Assembly (NCBI GenBank): GCA_041744375.1 | Contig: JBGTLA010000072.1 | Span: 1 to 33,953 of the forward strand | Origin: JBGTLA01 sp041744375 | GTDB taxonomy: Bacteria > Actinomycetota > Acidimicrobiia > Spongiisociales > ZC4RG35 | Direction: 5' to 3' | Length of the DNA stretch: 33,953 nt | Shown: positions 16,530 through 24,546 of the stretch, one piece after another | Position numbering within the stretch: position 1 is the stretch's first letter | Layout: every line of letters begins with the position of its first letter | The notes under the pieces: model-generated | Databases searched by the model: none | Told to the model about the DNA's origin: nothing | Seen by the model: the letters and a program-made list of their open reading frames with translations, nothing else | Program-made: the position numbers and the translations under genes

Positions 16530-17653
16530 GCATCGTCGATCGTATCGAGATGAGTCGACACCGACTGCCTCTCGACCCGGCCTTTCCCGCCGCCTGGGAT
16601 CGTCGACCACGGCGGGCATTCCCGGTGACGGTGGTCCGTGTCTATGACGACGAGGGGCGGATGGGCTTTGGGGTGGGTGATGCCGTATCCGGCCTCGCCG
16701 ATCATCTGCATCTCTTCGTCGGCCACGACCCCACCGACCTCGACCGCCACGGCGCAGTGATGTCCAACATCGCCTTCCACGATGGACGGCCGTGGCCGTT
16801 GGACACGGCCCTGTGGGACCTCGCCGGCAAGATACGCAACGAGCCCATCTGGCAAATGGTGGGCGGCCACTCGAACAGGGTTCGGCTCTACGCCTCGTTG
16901 GGCGTGCTTCGGGCCCCGGCGGATGCGGCGCAGCAGGCGCGGGCAGCCGTCGCCACCGGATTCGATGCGCTTAAAATCCGCTTCGGCCGTCCGGCGGGGT
17001 TGGAGGCCGACTTCGAGGTCCTGGCGGCCGTGATCGATGCCGTCGGTGGCGACATCGCGGTCATGGTCGACTGCAACCAGGGGTGGCGCATGCCATGGGA
17101 CACCCACCAGCCATGGCACCTTGCAATGGCGCTGGAGGTGGCTACCCGCTTGGCCGACCATGGAGTGGCGTGGATGGAAGAACCCCTTCATCGTGGTGAC
17201 CATTCCGGGATGGCGAGGCTACGAGCCGAGTCGGGAATGACGATCGCCGGAGGCGAGATGACTCGAGAGCTGCACGAATTCGATCTCATGTTGGCGGCCG
17301 GGTGCCTCGACGTCTACCAACCCGACGTCGTGGTGACCGGGGGGATGGCGGGTCTCGCCGACCTGGCCCGGCGGGTCGTGACGGATGGAAAGATCTTCAG
17401 TCCTCACACCTGGGGGAGTGGGGTGGCGCTCTTGGCCAACGCCCATCTGACGGCCGGCACGGTTGGGGCGCCGTACCTGGAGTATCCGTGGGATCCCCCG
17501 GAGTGGACGCCCGAGCGGCGCGACTTCGTGTTGAAGGAGTCGATCTCGGTCGACGACGGGTGGCTGGAGTTGGGATCGGCCCCGGGACTCGGGGCGGACC
17601 TGGACGAGGAGCGCCTCTCGGCCACTGCCGATGAGTCCATCCGTTACGACTGA
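16526..17653 (+). CDS. Mandelate racemase/muconate lactonizing (enolase superfamily) enzyme
   Basis: 375 aa; ATG at 16526 after GGAGGG. Seen: catalytic Lys150 in ALKIRFG (family KxK here reads K-I-R), metal ligands Asp182 (VDCNQGW), a Glu in WMEEP (218/219) and Glu244 (AGGEMT), then QPDVVVTGG and SPHTWGSG with His294. The D-x-N at 182-184 and the His at the seventh strand fit the mandelate racemase subgroup, which removes a proton alpha to a carboxylate (acid-sugar dehydratases, racemases). Replacement of the second Lys by Arg152 fits several dehydratases. Substrate unknown. Confidence 0.87.
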   Translation: MSIVDRIEMSRHRLPLDPAFPAAWDRRPRRAFPVTVVRVYDDEGRMGFGVGDAVSGLADHLHLFVGHDPTDLDRHGAVMSNIAFHDGRPWPLDTALWDLAGKIRNEPIWQMVGGHSNRVRLYASLGVLRAPADAAQQARAAVATGFDALKIRFGRPAGLEADFEVLAAVIDAVGGDIAVMVDCNQGWRMPWDTHQPWHLAMALEVATRLADHGVAWMEEPLHRGDHSGMARLRAESGMTIAGGEMTRELHEFDLMLAAGCLDVYQPDVVVTGGMAGLADLARRVVTDGKIFSPHTWGSGVALLANAHLTAGTVGAPYLEYPWDPPEWTPERRDFVLKESISVDDGWLELGSAPGLGADLDEERLSATADESIRYD

Positions 17654-17677
17654 TGCGGGTGTCGGCCGACGCAGCAG

Positions 17678-18913
17678 TCAGCGCCGTTCCCGCATGAGCG
17701 AGCGAAGACCGCCCGAGCGAGCCGGGTAGGGGACGAATCGCTCCTTGTGGGGAGCCGGGATGTTCCACTGGCGGATGAGGCGGTAGGCGGCGTATAAGGC
17801 CAAGGCTCCGTGGACGAAGGCGATCGCCAACCACAGCCCAGTTGGCCCGACGGCCGTCATGACCAAGCCGGCCCCCACCGGCCCCATCACGGCTCCAATC
17901 CCGTTGGCGAGCATGATGGCGGCGCCGGCACCCACCGCCAGGTCGGGGCCGACCAGGTCGTTGACGTGCGAGCCGCTCAATGAGTACATCGGGAACGAGA
18001 ATCCGCCGAGGACGAGGATGGCGATCGCCATCAGCCCCGAGGTGGGCCCGAACGTGGTCATCGACAGAGCCACCACGGCGGCGACCGTGGTGGTGGCGAA
18101 TATGACACGTCGGCGGCTGAATCGGTCAGACAACATCCCCAGTGGCCATTGGACGAGGACCCCTCCCACCAAGGCCAGGGTCAACAGCACGGCGATCCGG
18201 TCCACGCCGAGGCCTTCACCCGCTCCCCACACCGCCCCCATGGCCAGCAGGGCGCCATTGGATGCACCGGTGACGACCGATCCAACCAGACCGACGGGAG
18301 CTAGGCGCAGGATGTGGCGGTAGGGAACGGCACCCATCTCGGGAACCGGAGGAGCAGAGAATCGAACGAGCGCCATGGGCACCACTGCCAACGAGATGAG
18401 CACGGAGGCCCCGATGAAGAGGCCGAAACCGGAGGGATCTCCGCTTCCGAGAAGCAACTGGCCAAGCGCCAGCCCTGCGGTCACCACCAGCATGTAGATG
18501 GCGAGCAGGCGCCCCCGGGTGGAGTCGGTGGACGCTCCGTTGAGCCAACTCTCGGCGACGATGTACAGCCCCGCCAGACACGCTCCGCTCACCATCCGGA
18601 AACCGAACCAGGCCATCGGGTCCACTACCAGGAGGTGGGCGAGCGTGGCGGTCGAAGCGAGAGAGGCCAGACCGGCGTAGACCCGCACGTGACCGACTCG
18701 CGACACCAGCTTGGGGGTGCCGATCGCCCCCATCATGAATCCGGCGTAGTAACCGGACATGACCGTGCCGATGGTGGCGGTGGCGAATCCCTCGATGCCC
18801 GCCCGGATCCCGATCAACGACGCCTGCAGTCCGTTGCCCAACATGAGGAGGGCGATGGCCAAGAAGAGCGGCCAGACCGAGAGCGCTTGTCTGGCCGGCG
18901 AGGTGGGAAACAT
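17678..18913 (-). CDS. MFS transporter (YcaD-like)
   Basis: 411 aa with about 12 hydrophobic segments, inner-membrane. Seen: the N-terminal half with GNGLQASLIGIRAG and SGYYAGFMMG, the Arg/Asp-rich cytoplasmic loop VGHVRVYAGL, AESWLNGAS in the fifth segment, and LSDRFSRRRVIF after TM8. This combination resembles YcaD-type MFS carriers, whose substrates are poorly known. It converges on the enolase-family gene with 24 bases between the stops. The ATG at 18913 lacks a clear RBS. Confidence 0.87.
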   Translation of the reverse strand: MFPTSPARQALSVWPLFLAIALLMLGNGLQASLIGIRAGIEGFATATIGTVMSGYYAGFMMGAIGTPKLVSRVGHVRVYAGLASLASTATLAHLLVVDPMAWFGFRMVSGACLAGLYIVAESWLNGASTDSTRGRLLAIYMLVVTAGLALGQLLLGSGDPSGFGLFIGASVLISLAVVPMALVRFSAPPVPEMGAVPYRHILRLAPVGLVGSVVTGASNGALLAMGAVWGAGEGLGVDRIAVLLTLALVGGVLVQWPLGMLSDRFSRRRVIFATTTVAAVVALSMTTFGPTSGLMAIAILVLGGFSFPMYSLSGSHVNDLVGPDLAVGAGAAIMLANGIGAVMGPVGAGLVMTAVGPTGLWLAIAFVHGALALYAAYRLIRQWNIPAPHKERFVPYPARSGGLRSLMRERR

Positions 18914-19004
18914 GAACCGCGGCAGAATAGGACTCGTGGAGGGACCTCAAGTCGGTACGGTCATCTCTCGGGGGTTCACAGGCGCCGGCGGATCTGGTAC
19001 GTTG

Positions 19005-19060
19005 TCGACGCGCCGATTTGATCGTCAGCTTGCGGGCGCAACACAAGTACAGCTAAAGCG
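19005..19060 (+). promoter_or_regulatory. SAM-II-like riboswitch
   Basis: The segment follows the SAM-II pseudoknot plan: P1 GCGCC (19010-19014) pairs with GGCGC (19035-19039); the P1 loop has GATTTGATCGT then TTGC; ATTTG (19016-19020) pairs with CAAGT (19044-19048) to form the pseudoknot; and the conserved AGCTAAA lies at 19051-19057. The pseudoknot pair differs from the textbook version but still pairs, which argues for a real fold. It sits 90 bases before a homocysteine S-methyltransferase gene, so SAM control makes sense. SAM-II is mainly known from Proteobacteria, so its presence here is unusual. Confidence 0.78.
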
Positions 19061-19084
19061 GCGGTCGATGAGAGACTCTCGCTT

Positions 19085-19115
19085 GGCCGCCCTTCCGAAA
19101 CGGGGCGGCCCTTTT
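19085..19115 (+). terminator. Intrinsic terminator downstream of the riboswitch
   Basis: GGCCGCCC (19085-19092) and GGGCGGCC (19103-19110) form a perfect 8-bp stem followed by CTTTT. GGCGG at 19060-19064, just after the riboswitch core, can pair with CCGCC at 19087-19091, a candidate antiterminator. This suggests that SAM binding ends transcription before the coding region. Confidence 0.72.
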
Positions 19116-19148
19116 GATGGGCCCTCCACCACATTCAGGAGGTGGGCC

Positions 19149-20144
19149 ATGCCGAGACAACCTACGACCTTCGACAAGTTGCTCGATTCACGGGCGGTCC
19201 TGGTGGCCGACGGAGCCATGGGAACCACACTCTTCTCACTCGGCCTCGAGGGGGGCGGATGTCCCGAGCTTCTCAACGTAGAAGAAGCCGATCTCGTCGA
19301 GCGGGTCCATCATGATTTCATCGAAGCTGGGGCCGATCTCGTCCTCACCAACACCTTCGGTGGCAACCGCCGACGGCTGGCCCTCCACGGTCTGCAGTCT
19401 CGCGTGAAGGAGCTGAACCATGCGGCGGTGGCTGCCGCCCGGACCGCCGTCCAGAAAGCGGGCCGGCGTGTGGCGGTGGCGGGGAGCATCGGTCCCACCG
19501 GCGACCTCTTCCAGCCGTTGGGGGATCTCTCGCACTCCGCCGGGGTGGAGGTATTCGCCGAGCAGGCCGAAGCTCTTGCTGAGGCGGGCGCCGACGTGCT
19601 CTGGATAGAGACACTCTCCTCGTGGCAGGAATTGGAGGCCGCCGTCGAAGGCACGGCCTCGTTCGGCCTACCCGTGGCAACGACTCTCAGCTTCGACACG
19701 GTCGGTCACACCATGATGGGGATCTCTGGAACACAACTGGGCACATGGTGGCAGGGTCACGATCTGCGCCCGGTCGCGGTGGGCGCCAACTGTGGGATCG
19801 GCCCCGGCGACGCGGTCTCGGCCGCTCTCGACATCACCTCGGAGGCACCCGAGGCGGTGGTCGTCACCAAGGCCAACTGCGGCATGCCTCTCTACGAGAC
19901 AGATCGGCTCGTGTACCCGATCGGCCCCGAGCGGATGGAGGTCTATGTCGAGTTGGCGGTGCGGGCAGGCGCACGCATCATCGGCGCCTGCTGTGGGTCG
20001 ACGCCCGATCACATCGCCGCCATTCGCCGAGCCGTCGATATTGGAGTCGAAGGAGATCGACCCGATCACGTCGAAATCGAGGACCGGCTCGACGCCAGCC
20101 CCACCCGGGTTGTCGGTGCCGCCCGCCCGCGCCGCCGTCGCTGA
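19149..20144 (+). CDS. Homocysteine S-methyltransferase (BHMT/MetH N-terminal type)
   Basis: 331 aa; ATG at 19149 behind AGGAGG. The frame is open to 18759 but that would run through the riboswitch and terminator. Seen: VADGAMGTTLFSLG at the N-terminus, LTNTFGGN, and the zinc ligands Cys215 (GANCG) and Cys281-Cys282 (GACCGS). Known role: transfer of a methyl group from betaine, S-methylmethionine or a corrinoid to homocysteine, making methionine. With betaine genes around it, a betaine:homocysteine activity is attractive but not provable. Control by the SAM-II-like element fits a methionine-forming enzyme. Confidence 0.9.
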   Translation: MPRQPTTFDKLLDSRAVLVADGAMGTTLFSLGLEGGGCPELLNVEEADLVERVHHDFIEAGADLVLTNTFGGNRRRLALHGLQSRVKELNHAAVAAARTAVQKAGRRVAVAGSIGPTGDLFQPLGDLSHSAGVEVFAEQAEALAEAGADVLWIETLSSWQELEAAVEGTASFGLPVATTLSFDTVGHTMMGISGTQLGTWWQGHDLRPVAVGANCGIGPGDAVSAALDITSEAPEAVVVTKANCGMPLYETDRLVYPIGPERMEVYVELAVRAGARIIGACCGSTPDHIAAIRRAVDIGVEGDRPDHVEIEDRLDASPTRVVGAARPRRRR

Positions 20145-20159
20145 TCGTCCCCGCGTCGG

Positions 20160-20211
20160 CGCAACCCGGGGTTGGAGACGTCGCTGGGCGGTGGCTCGAA
20201 CCTTGGGCAGC
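20160..20211. repeat. Palindromic repeat, copy 4 (REP-like)
   Basis: GCAACCCGGGGTTGGAGACG, then TCGCTGGGCGGTGG and a closing GAACCTTGGGCAGCG. Same family as 8908, 8980 and 10005. It fills the gap between the convergent methyltransferase and pabBC genes and may terminate both. Confidence 0.75.
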
Positions 20212-20212
20212 G

Positions 20213-21976
20213 CTAATGGGGTGGCTGGTGGAGGAGGGCGGGTTCCCAGCCACGGACCGAGTTGAGGCGGGCCAATCTGGTGGCGCGGGTCAGGTCGTGG
20301 CGGTGGACCACCTGTTCGACTAGTCCGCCCGCCGCCAGACGGGCGGCTCGCTCGGTGCCCGCCAACAGACCCGAGGAGACCGGGGGGGTGACCCAGCGCC
20401 CCGCCAACTCGACGGCCAGGTTGCCGATCGTGGTCTCCGTCACCTCGTCATCTGCGTTCCACAGCACGACGTCGTCGGCTTCTGGGTGGCGGGCCGCCGC
20501 CTCCTCGTACACGCGCCGCATGGTCGTCTTATGGCGAAGCAGCGGGTCGAGGCGGTCAACGGGCCGGTCGTCGAGGACAAGTTGGATCGGGCCTGCCTCT
20601 TCTCCCAGCGGTCCTGTCTCCACCTCCACCCACCCGTCGCGGTCCACGAGAATCCTGACTCGAACTGCCGCCTCCAGATCCTTGGTGGCGCGATCGAGGG
20701 CCGACCTCACCTCGGCTGGATCGAGTGGGACGTCGAAGTAGGCGGCTGAGGCGGTCATGCGCTCCAGGTGCGCATCGAGATGTCGGGAGCCTGTGAGGGG
20801 CTCCCAGCGAGTCGTCTCCAACAGGCGGAGCTCCCCGCCCATCCGACCCAGCACGGCTGCCTTGAGGAGTGCTTCGGCATACTCGTCGGCCGGTTCGGAG
20901 TCGTAGGTGATGCCGCCTCCGGTTCCGTAGAACGCCGCCCCGTCACTCTGCCGCACCACCACCGTGCGGATGCCGACGTTGAAAGCCCATTCGGGACCCT
21001 CGGGGCCCGGGCCTCCGAATCCCACCGCACCGCAGTACACGCCGCGCGGGTGCGTCTCCAACGAGGAGATGATTCCCATTGTCGAAACCTTGGGAGCTCC
21101 CGTGATCGAAGCCGATGGAAACAGAGCCGAGAATACGTCGACGAGACCGATTCCGGGTCGAGGCTGGGCCGTGACCGTGGAGGTGAGTTGCCAAACGGTG
21201 TCGTACTTCTCGGTGGTGAAGAGGGCTGGTACCCGTACCGAGCCCGTGCGAGCGATCCGACCGAGATCGTTGCGGACCATGTCCACGATCATCACGTTCT
21301 CGGCCCGGTTCTTGACCGATGTCTGCAACCACGTACGTTGGGCATCGTCATCGGAGTTGTCGACGCCCCGGCGGGTGGTGCCCTTCATCGGCCGGCACGT
21401 GATCAATCCGTTGCGCCATTCGAAAAACAGCTCGGGTGACGCCGACAACACGATCCAATCGTCGGTTTCGATAAAGGAGCCGTAGCCGCACGATTGCGAG
21501 CGCGTGAGCTGGTAATACAACCCGGCGGCATCGCCAGAGAACCGGGACCTGAGCAAGAAGGTGTGATTGACCTGGTAGGTATCGCCGAGGCGAATGCGAC
21601 GGCGAATCTCCTCTATCGAATCGCGATGATGATCGGCGGAGGTGGCAGGCTCCCACGGTCCGAGATGGTGGTCACCACGCCCGGCCGCAATCGGGGCGGT
21701 GCGCCGGTCCGACACCGCCATCCAGACCAAAGGCAGCTCGGCGAACTGGCTCCCCTCTACCGGTCTGACTTCCAGCGCCGGATCGAAGGCCGGGCTCGCC
21801 TCGTAAACCACCCAACCACCGACCCAGCTGCCCGCCGCGACCTCGGCCTCGGCGGCGGCCAGAGCATCGACGACCTCGTCCAGGGACCGCGCCTCGATCG
21901 TCGTGCGGACCGGTCCCAGTGCGAACCCTCGACGATGGCGCGGTCGGAGGTCGTCGAATCGTGCGAAGAGGCTCAC
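20213..21976 (-). CDS. pabB: PabB-PabC fusion: aminodeoxychorismate synthase I + lyase
   Basis: 587 aa; GTG start overlapping the mttB stop by 4 bases. Residues about 1-350 are the chorismate-binding domain (GDTYQVNHTF, RPMKGTTRRG, ENVMIVDMVRNDLGRI, SITGAPKV, GAVGFGGPG). The PMKGT motif, with Lys in place of the Ala of TrpE, marks PabB rather than anthranilate synthase. Residues about 355-587 are an aminotransferase class IV domain with a likely PLP lysine in LRHKTTMRR and NADDEVTETTIGNLAVE near the end, i.e. 4-amino-4-deoxychorismate lyase. Together they make p-aminobenzoate for folate, given a glutaminase PabA elsewhere. Cotranscription with mttB links folate supply to methyl-group catabolism. 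Confidence 0.92.
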   Translation of the reverse strand: MSLFARFDDLRPRHRRGFALGPVRTTIEARSLDEVVDALAAAEAEVAAGSWVGGWVVYEASPAFDPALEVRPVEGSQFAELPLVWMAVSDRRTAPIAAGRGDHHLGPWEPATSADHHRDSIEEIRRRIRLGDTYQVNHTFLLRSRFSGDAAGLYYQLTRSQSCGYGSFIETDDWIVLSASPELFFEWRNGLITCRPMKGTTRRGVDNSDDDAQRTWLQTSVKNRAENVMIVDMVRNDLGRIARTGSVRVPALFTTEKYDTVWQLTSTVTAQPRPGIGLVDVFSALFPSASITGAPKVSTMGIISSLETHPRGVYCGAVGFGGPGPEGPEWAFNVGIRTVVVRQSDGAAFYGTGGGITYDSEPADEYAEALLKAAVLGRMGGELRLLETTRWEPLTGSRHLDAHLERMTASAAYFDVPLDPAEVRSALDRATKDLEAAVRVRILVDRDGWVEVETGPLGEEAGPIQLVLDDRPVDRLDPLLRHKTTMRRVYEEAAARHPEADDVVLWNADDEVTETTIGNLAVELAGRWVTPPVSSGLLAGTERAARLAAGGLVEQVVHRHDLTRATRLARLNSVRGWEPALLHQPPH

Positions 21977-23499
21977 GCCGCGTCGGCGCCGCCCTCTGAA
22001 CGGCGCCGCTCCACGAAATCGGCCAACTCCTCGGCAATCGAGGTTTCAAGGGGCGGCGCCTCGAATTCGTCGAGCACCTTGCGCACCACCGTCGCCGCCC
22101 GCTGCTCACTGGTGAGGCTGCCTGCTTCCGCCCACGCCTCGTGGTTCTGCCAGTCGGAGACGAGCGGGGAGTAGAAGGCCGTCTCGTATCGCTCCAGGGT
22201 GTGAGGCGACCCGAAGAAGTGGCCGCCGGGCCCGACGGCGGCGATGGCATCGATCGCCAATTCGGCGTCATCCACTTTCATCGGGGTGAGAAACTCGGCC
22301 ATCATCTGGAGGATCTCCACGTCGATGACGAGCTTCTCGAAATTGGCGACCAGCCCGCCCTCGATCCAACCCGCCCCGTGCATCACGAGGTTGGCTCCGC
22401 CCATCACCGCACCCCAGGTAGACATCTCGGCCTCGTACGCCGCCTGGGCGTCGACGGCGTTGGCGGCGGTGGCGTTGGAAGACCGATAGGGGAAGCCGTA
22501 GCGGCGGGCCAGTTGCCCCCCCGCCATTGCGGCCTTGGTGTACTCGGGAGTCCCGAAGGCCGGGGCTCCAGAGCGCATGTCGACGTTCGAGGTGAACCCC
22601 CCGTACATGATGGGAGCACCGGGGTTGACCATCTGGGTGAAAGCGATTCCCGCCAGAGCCTCGGCGTTTTGTTGGGCGAGGGCACCGGCCAGCGAGGCCG
22701 GTGCCATCGCCCCCGCCAAGGTGAAGGGCGTAATGACCACCACCTGGTTCATGCGGGCCATCTCGATGACGCCCTCGATCATCGGTCCGTCCAGTCGCAG
22801 AGGTGAAGATGTGTTCACGATCGTGAAGAGCGACGGCTCGACTGTCAACTGGTCGATCGTGATGGCACGTCCGATCCTCACGATCTCGAGTGCATCGAGG
22901 ATGCGGCGGCGGCCGAGCGAATAGCCGTGGAAGACCTTGTCGGTGAGTGTGACAAAGTCGGACAGGCAGTCGAGATGGCGGGTGGCGGGCGGGAGGTCGA
23001 TCGGCTCCACCGGGTATCCCCCGAACACGTGGATGATGTTGAACGTCTGTCCCAACCGCAGGAAGTCTTGGTAATCCTGTTGGGTTCCCGTTCTCCGTCC
23101 TCTCACCGTGTCTGAGGAGTTGGGTGCCGAAGCCACCTCGGAGAAGACCAGGCTGTTGCCCCCGACGCGGACGTCGTGGGCCGGGTTGCGGGCATGGAGC
23201 GTGAAGGACTCCGGCGCGGTGGCCACAGACTCGACTACCAGTTCGGGGTCGAAGCGAACCCGCTCCCCGTCCACTTCGGCCCCGCCGGCCGCCAGGATCG
23301 AGTGAGCTTCAGGATGAAGGAAATCTACGCCTATTTCCGCGAGGATTCGGAGAGAGGCCTGGTGGATCGCCTCGATCTGATCGCCGGTGAGTGTCTCGAT
23401 GGGACGGTAGGGGTTGGTCACCTGCCGCCATGGGAGTTGGCGCAGCTCGGAGGTACGCCGGTTTCGCCGGGCGGTACGTGCCTCGGGGTCACGTGTCAT
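21973..23499 (-). CDS. mttB: MttB-family (non-pyrrolysine) quaternary amine:corrinoid methyltransferase
   Basis: 508 aa, family length. Seen: ASLRILAEIGVDFLHPEA near the N-terminus, FTLHARNP, VRGRRTGTQQDYQDFLRL, HGYSLGRRRI and SNATAANAVDAQAAYEAEM, the region aligned with the pyrrolysine segment of archaeal MttB. No UAG codon interrupts the frame, so this is the pyrrolysine-free branch that includes MtgB (glycine betaine), MtpB (proline betaine) and MtcB (carnitine). Role: methylate the corrinoid protein (3781) from a quaternary amine. With the OpuC importer and dimethylglycine-type dehydrogenase, glycine betaine is the best guess. It starts 15 bases after the Fe-S subunit gene, in the formate dehydrogenase operon and about 17 kb from its corrinoid partner. 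The symbol is a family name, not a claim for trimethylamine. Confidence 0.92.
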   Translation of the reverse strand: MTRDPEARTARRNRRTSELRQLPWRQVTNPYRPIETLTGDQIEAIHQASLRILAEIGVDFLHPEAHSILAAGGAEVDGERVRFDPELVVESVATAPESFTLHARNPAHDVRVGGNSLVFSEVASAPNSSDTVRGRRTGTQQDYQDFLRLGQTFNIIHVFGGYPVEPIDLPPATRHLDCLSDFVTLTDKVFHGYSLGRRRILDALEIVRIGRAITIDQLTVEPSLFTIVNTSSPLRLDGPMIEGVIEMARMNQVVVITPFTLAGAMAPASLAGALAQQNAEALAGIAFTQMVNPGAPIMYGGFTSNVDMRSGAPAFGTPEYTKAAMAGGQLARRYGFPYRSSNATAANAVDAQAAYEAEMSTWGAVMGGANLVMHGAGWIEGGLVANFEKLVIDVEILQMMAEFLTPMKVDDAELAIDAIAAVGPGGHFFGSPHTLERYETAFYSPLVSDWQNHEAWAEAGSLTSEQRAATVVRKVLDEFEAPPLETSIAEELADFVERRRSEGGADAA

Positions 23500-23514
23500 G
23501 GCGTCTCTTTTTGG

Positions 23515-24546
23515 TCACGGCCCGGCCCGTGCCCGGGCGAGGACCTCGTCGATGGGGGTCATAGCGGACGGCTCCATCTCTTGTACGTACTCGTACCCAA
23601 AGCGACCCTTGATGCAGAGGTTGCCACGTGTGACGGAGTGATCGTCGGGAGAAGTGACCTTGACGATCCGGTCGTTCTGGACATGCAGGTCGAGGTTGCA
23701 TCCCACCCCGCAGTAGGAACAGATGGTGCGGGTGACTTCTTGTTCGTCCGGATCCCACATGTCGGCTCGGCGGAGCTCGTGCTCGGAGCGGAACATGAGA
23801 GCGTCGGTGGGGCACACGGCGATGCAGTTGCCACAGAAGACACACGCCGAGTCGGTGAGGGGGTTGTCGAGCTCGGTGGAGATACGGGCGTCGAATCCGC
23901 GCCCCGCCACGGAGATGGCGTAGGTGTTCTGCGCCTCGATTCCGCAGGCCTGCACACACTTGTAACAGAGGATGCACCGTGAGTAGTCGCGTATGTAGAG
24001 GGGATTGTCGACCTTCACCGGTTGATGCACCGTCTCGGCGTGGGTGCCGTCGGGTCGATGATGATGACCGGCCCGACGGGCGTCCCGGTCGACGACCCCG
24101 GGAGCGGGTGGGCCGAACCGCAGGGGATCGCAGCCGTAGTCTGTCATCCACCCCGTCACCGTCTCGTCGACGAGCGACAGGTCGGCCGATGAGGCGAGCA
24201 GCTCGAATACCACCTTGCGGGAATGGCGGACCCGGGGGGTGTCGGTCGCTACCACCATGTCTTCCTCGACCAGGCGCGAGCAGGATGGGACCAACGTGCG
24301 GCTGTTCTCGACTTCGACGACACACACCCGGCACACGTTGACGGGCGTCAGGGTGGGAGCCCAGCACATGGTGGGCTGTTCCATCCCCATCGACCGGCAC
24401 GCCTCGAGGATCGTCGACCCGACGGGAACGCTGATCGGCCGACCGTCGATGGTCAGGGCAACGGATTGGATGTTCCGTCTTCCGTCTTCCGCCTTCCGCC
24501 TTCCGTCTTCCGCCTTCGGACTTCCGCCTTCCGCCTTCCGACTCAT
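23515..24546 (-). CDS. Fe-S subunit of formate dehydrogenase (NuoG-like N-terminal part incl. Mo-enzyme 4Fe-4S domain)
   Basis: 343 aa from the ATG at 24546, which overlaps the NuoEF stop (ATGA). Seen, in order: a heptad-repeat-encoded head (residues 2-24); 2Fe-2S domain C61-x10-C72-x2-C75-x13-C89; two 4Fe-4S ferredoxin motifs, C191/C194/C197/C201 and C235/C238/C241/C245; and the molybdopterin-oxidoreductase Fe4S4 domain C276-x2-C279-x3-C283-x27-C311 with NLCIKGRFGYEY. In ordinary NAD-linked FdhA/FdsA these lie on the same chain as the Mo domain; here the chain stops after that cluster and the Mo domain is a separate gene. The His-Cys3 cluster ligands between the 2Fe-2S and ferredoxin parts are not visible. 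It should bridge electrons from the Mo subunit to NuoEF. Confidence 0.9.
   Translation of the reverse strand: MSRKAEGGSPKAEDGRRKAEDGRRNIQSVALTIDGRPISVPVGSTILEACRSMGMEQPTMCWAPTLTPVNVCRVCVVEVENSRTLVPSCSRLVEEDMVVATDTPRVRHSRKVVFELLASSADLSLVDETVTGWMTDYGCDPLRFGPPAPGVVDRDARRAGHHHRPDGTHAETVHQPVKVDNPLYIRDYSRCILCYKCVQACGIEAQNTYAISVAGRGFDARISTELDNPLTDSACVFCGNCIAVCPTDALMFRSEHELRRADMWDPDEQEVTRTICSYCGVGCNLDLHVQNDRIVKVTSPDDHSVTRGNLCIKGRFGYEYVQEMEPSAMTPIDEVLARARAGP
24474..24543. repeat. Heptanucleotide tandem repeat in the 5' coding end of the Fe-S gene
   Basis: On the minus strand, ten consecutive units of AGNCGGA (mostly AGGCGGA and AGACGGA) follow the ATG directly. Three units encode seven residues, which gives the KAEGGSP/KAEDGRR/KAEDGRR peptide pattern. 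A change of one or two units would shift the frame. Two more units stand at 33670-33683. Confidence 0.88.

Noticed and set aside
21973..23499. Pyrrolysine-containing MttB
   Set aside because: The frame is uninterrupted and has no in-frame UAG, so it belongs to the pyrrolysine-free branch.
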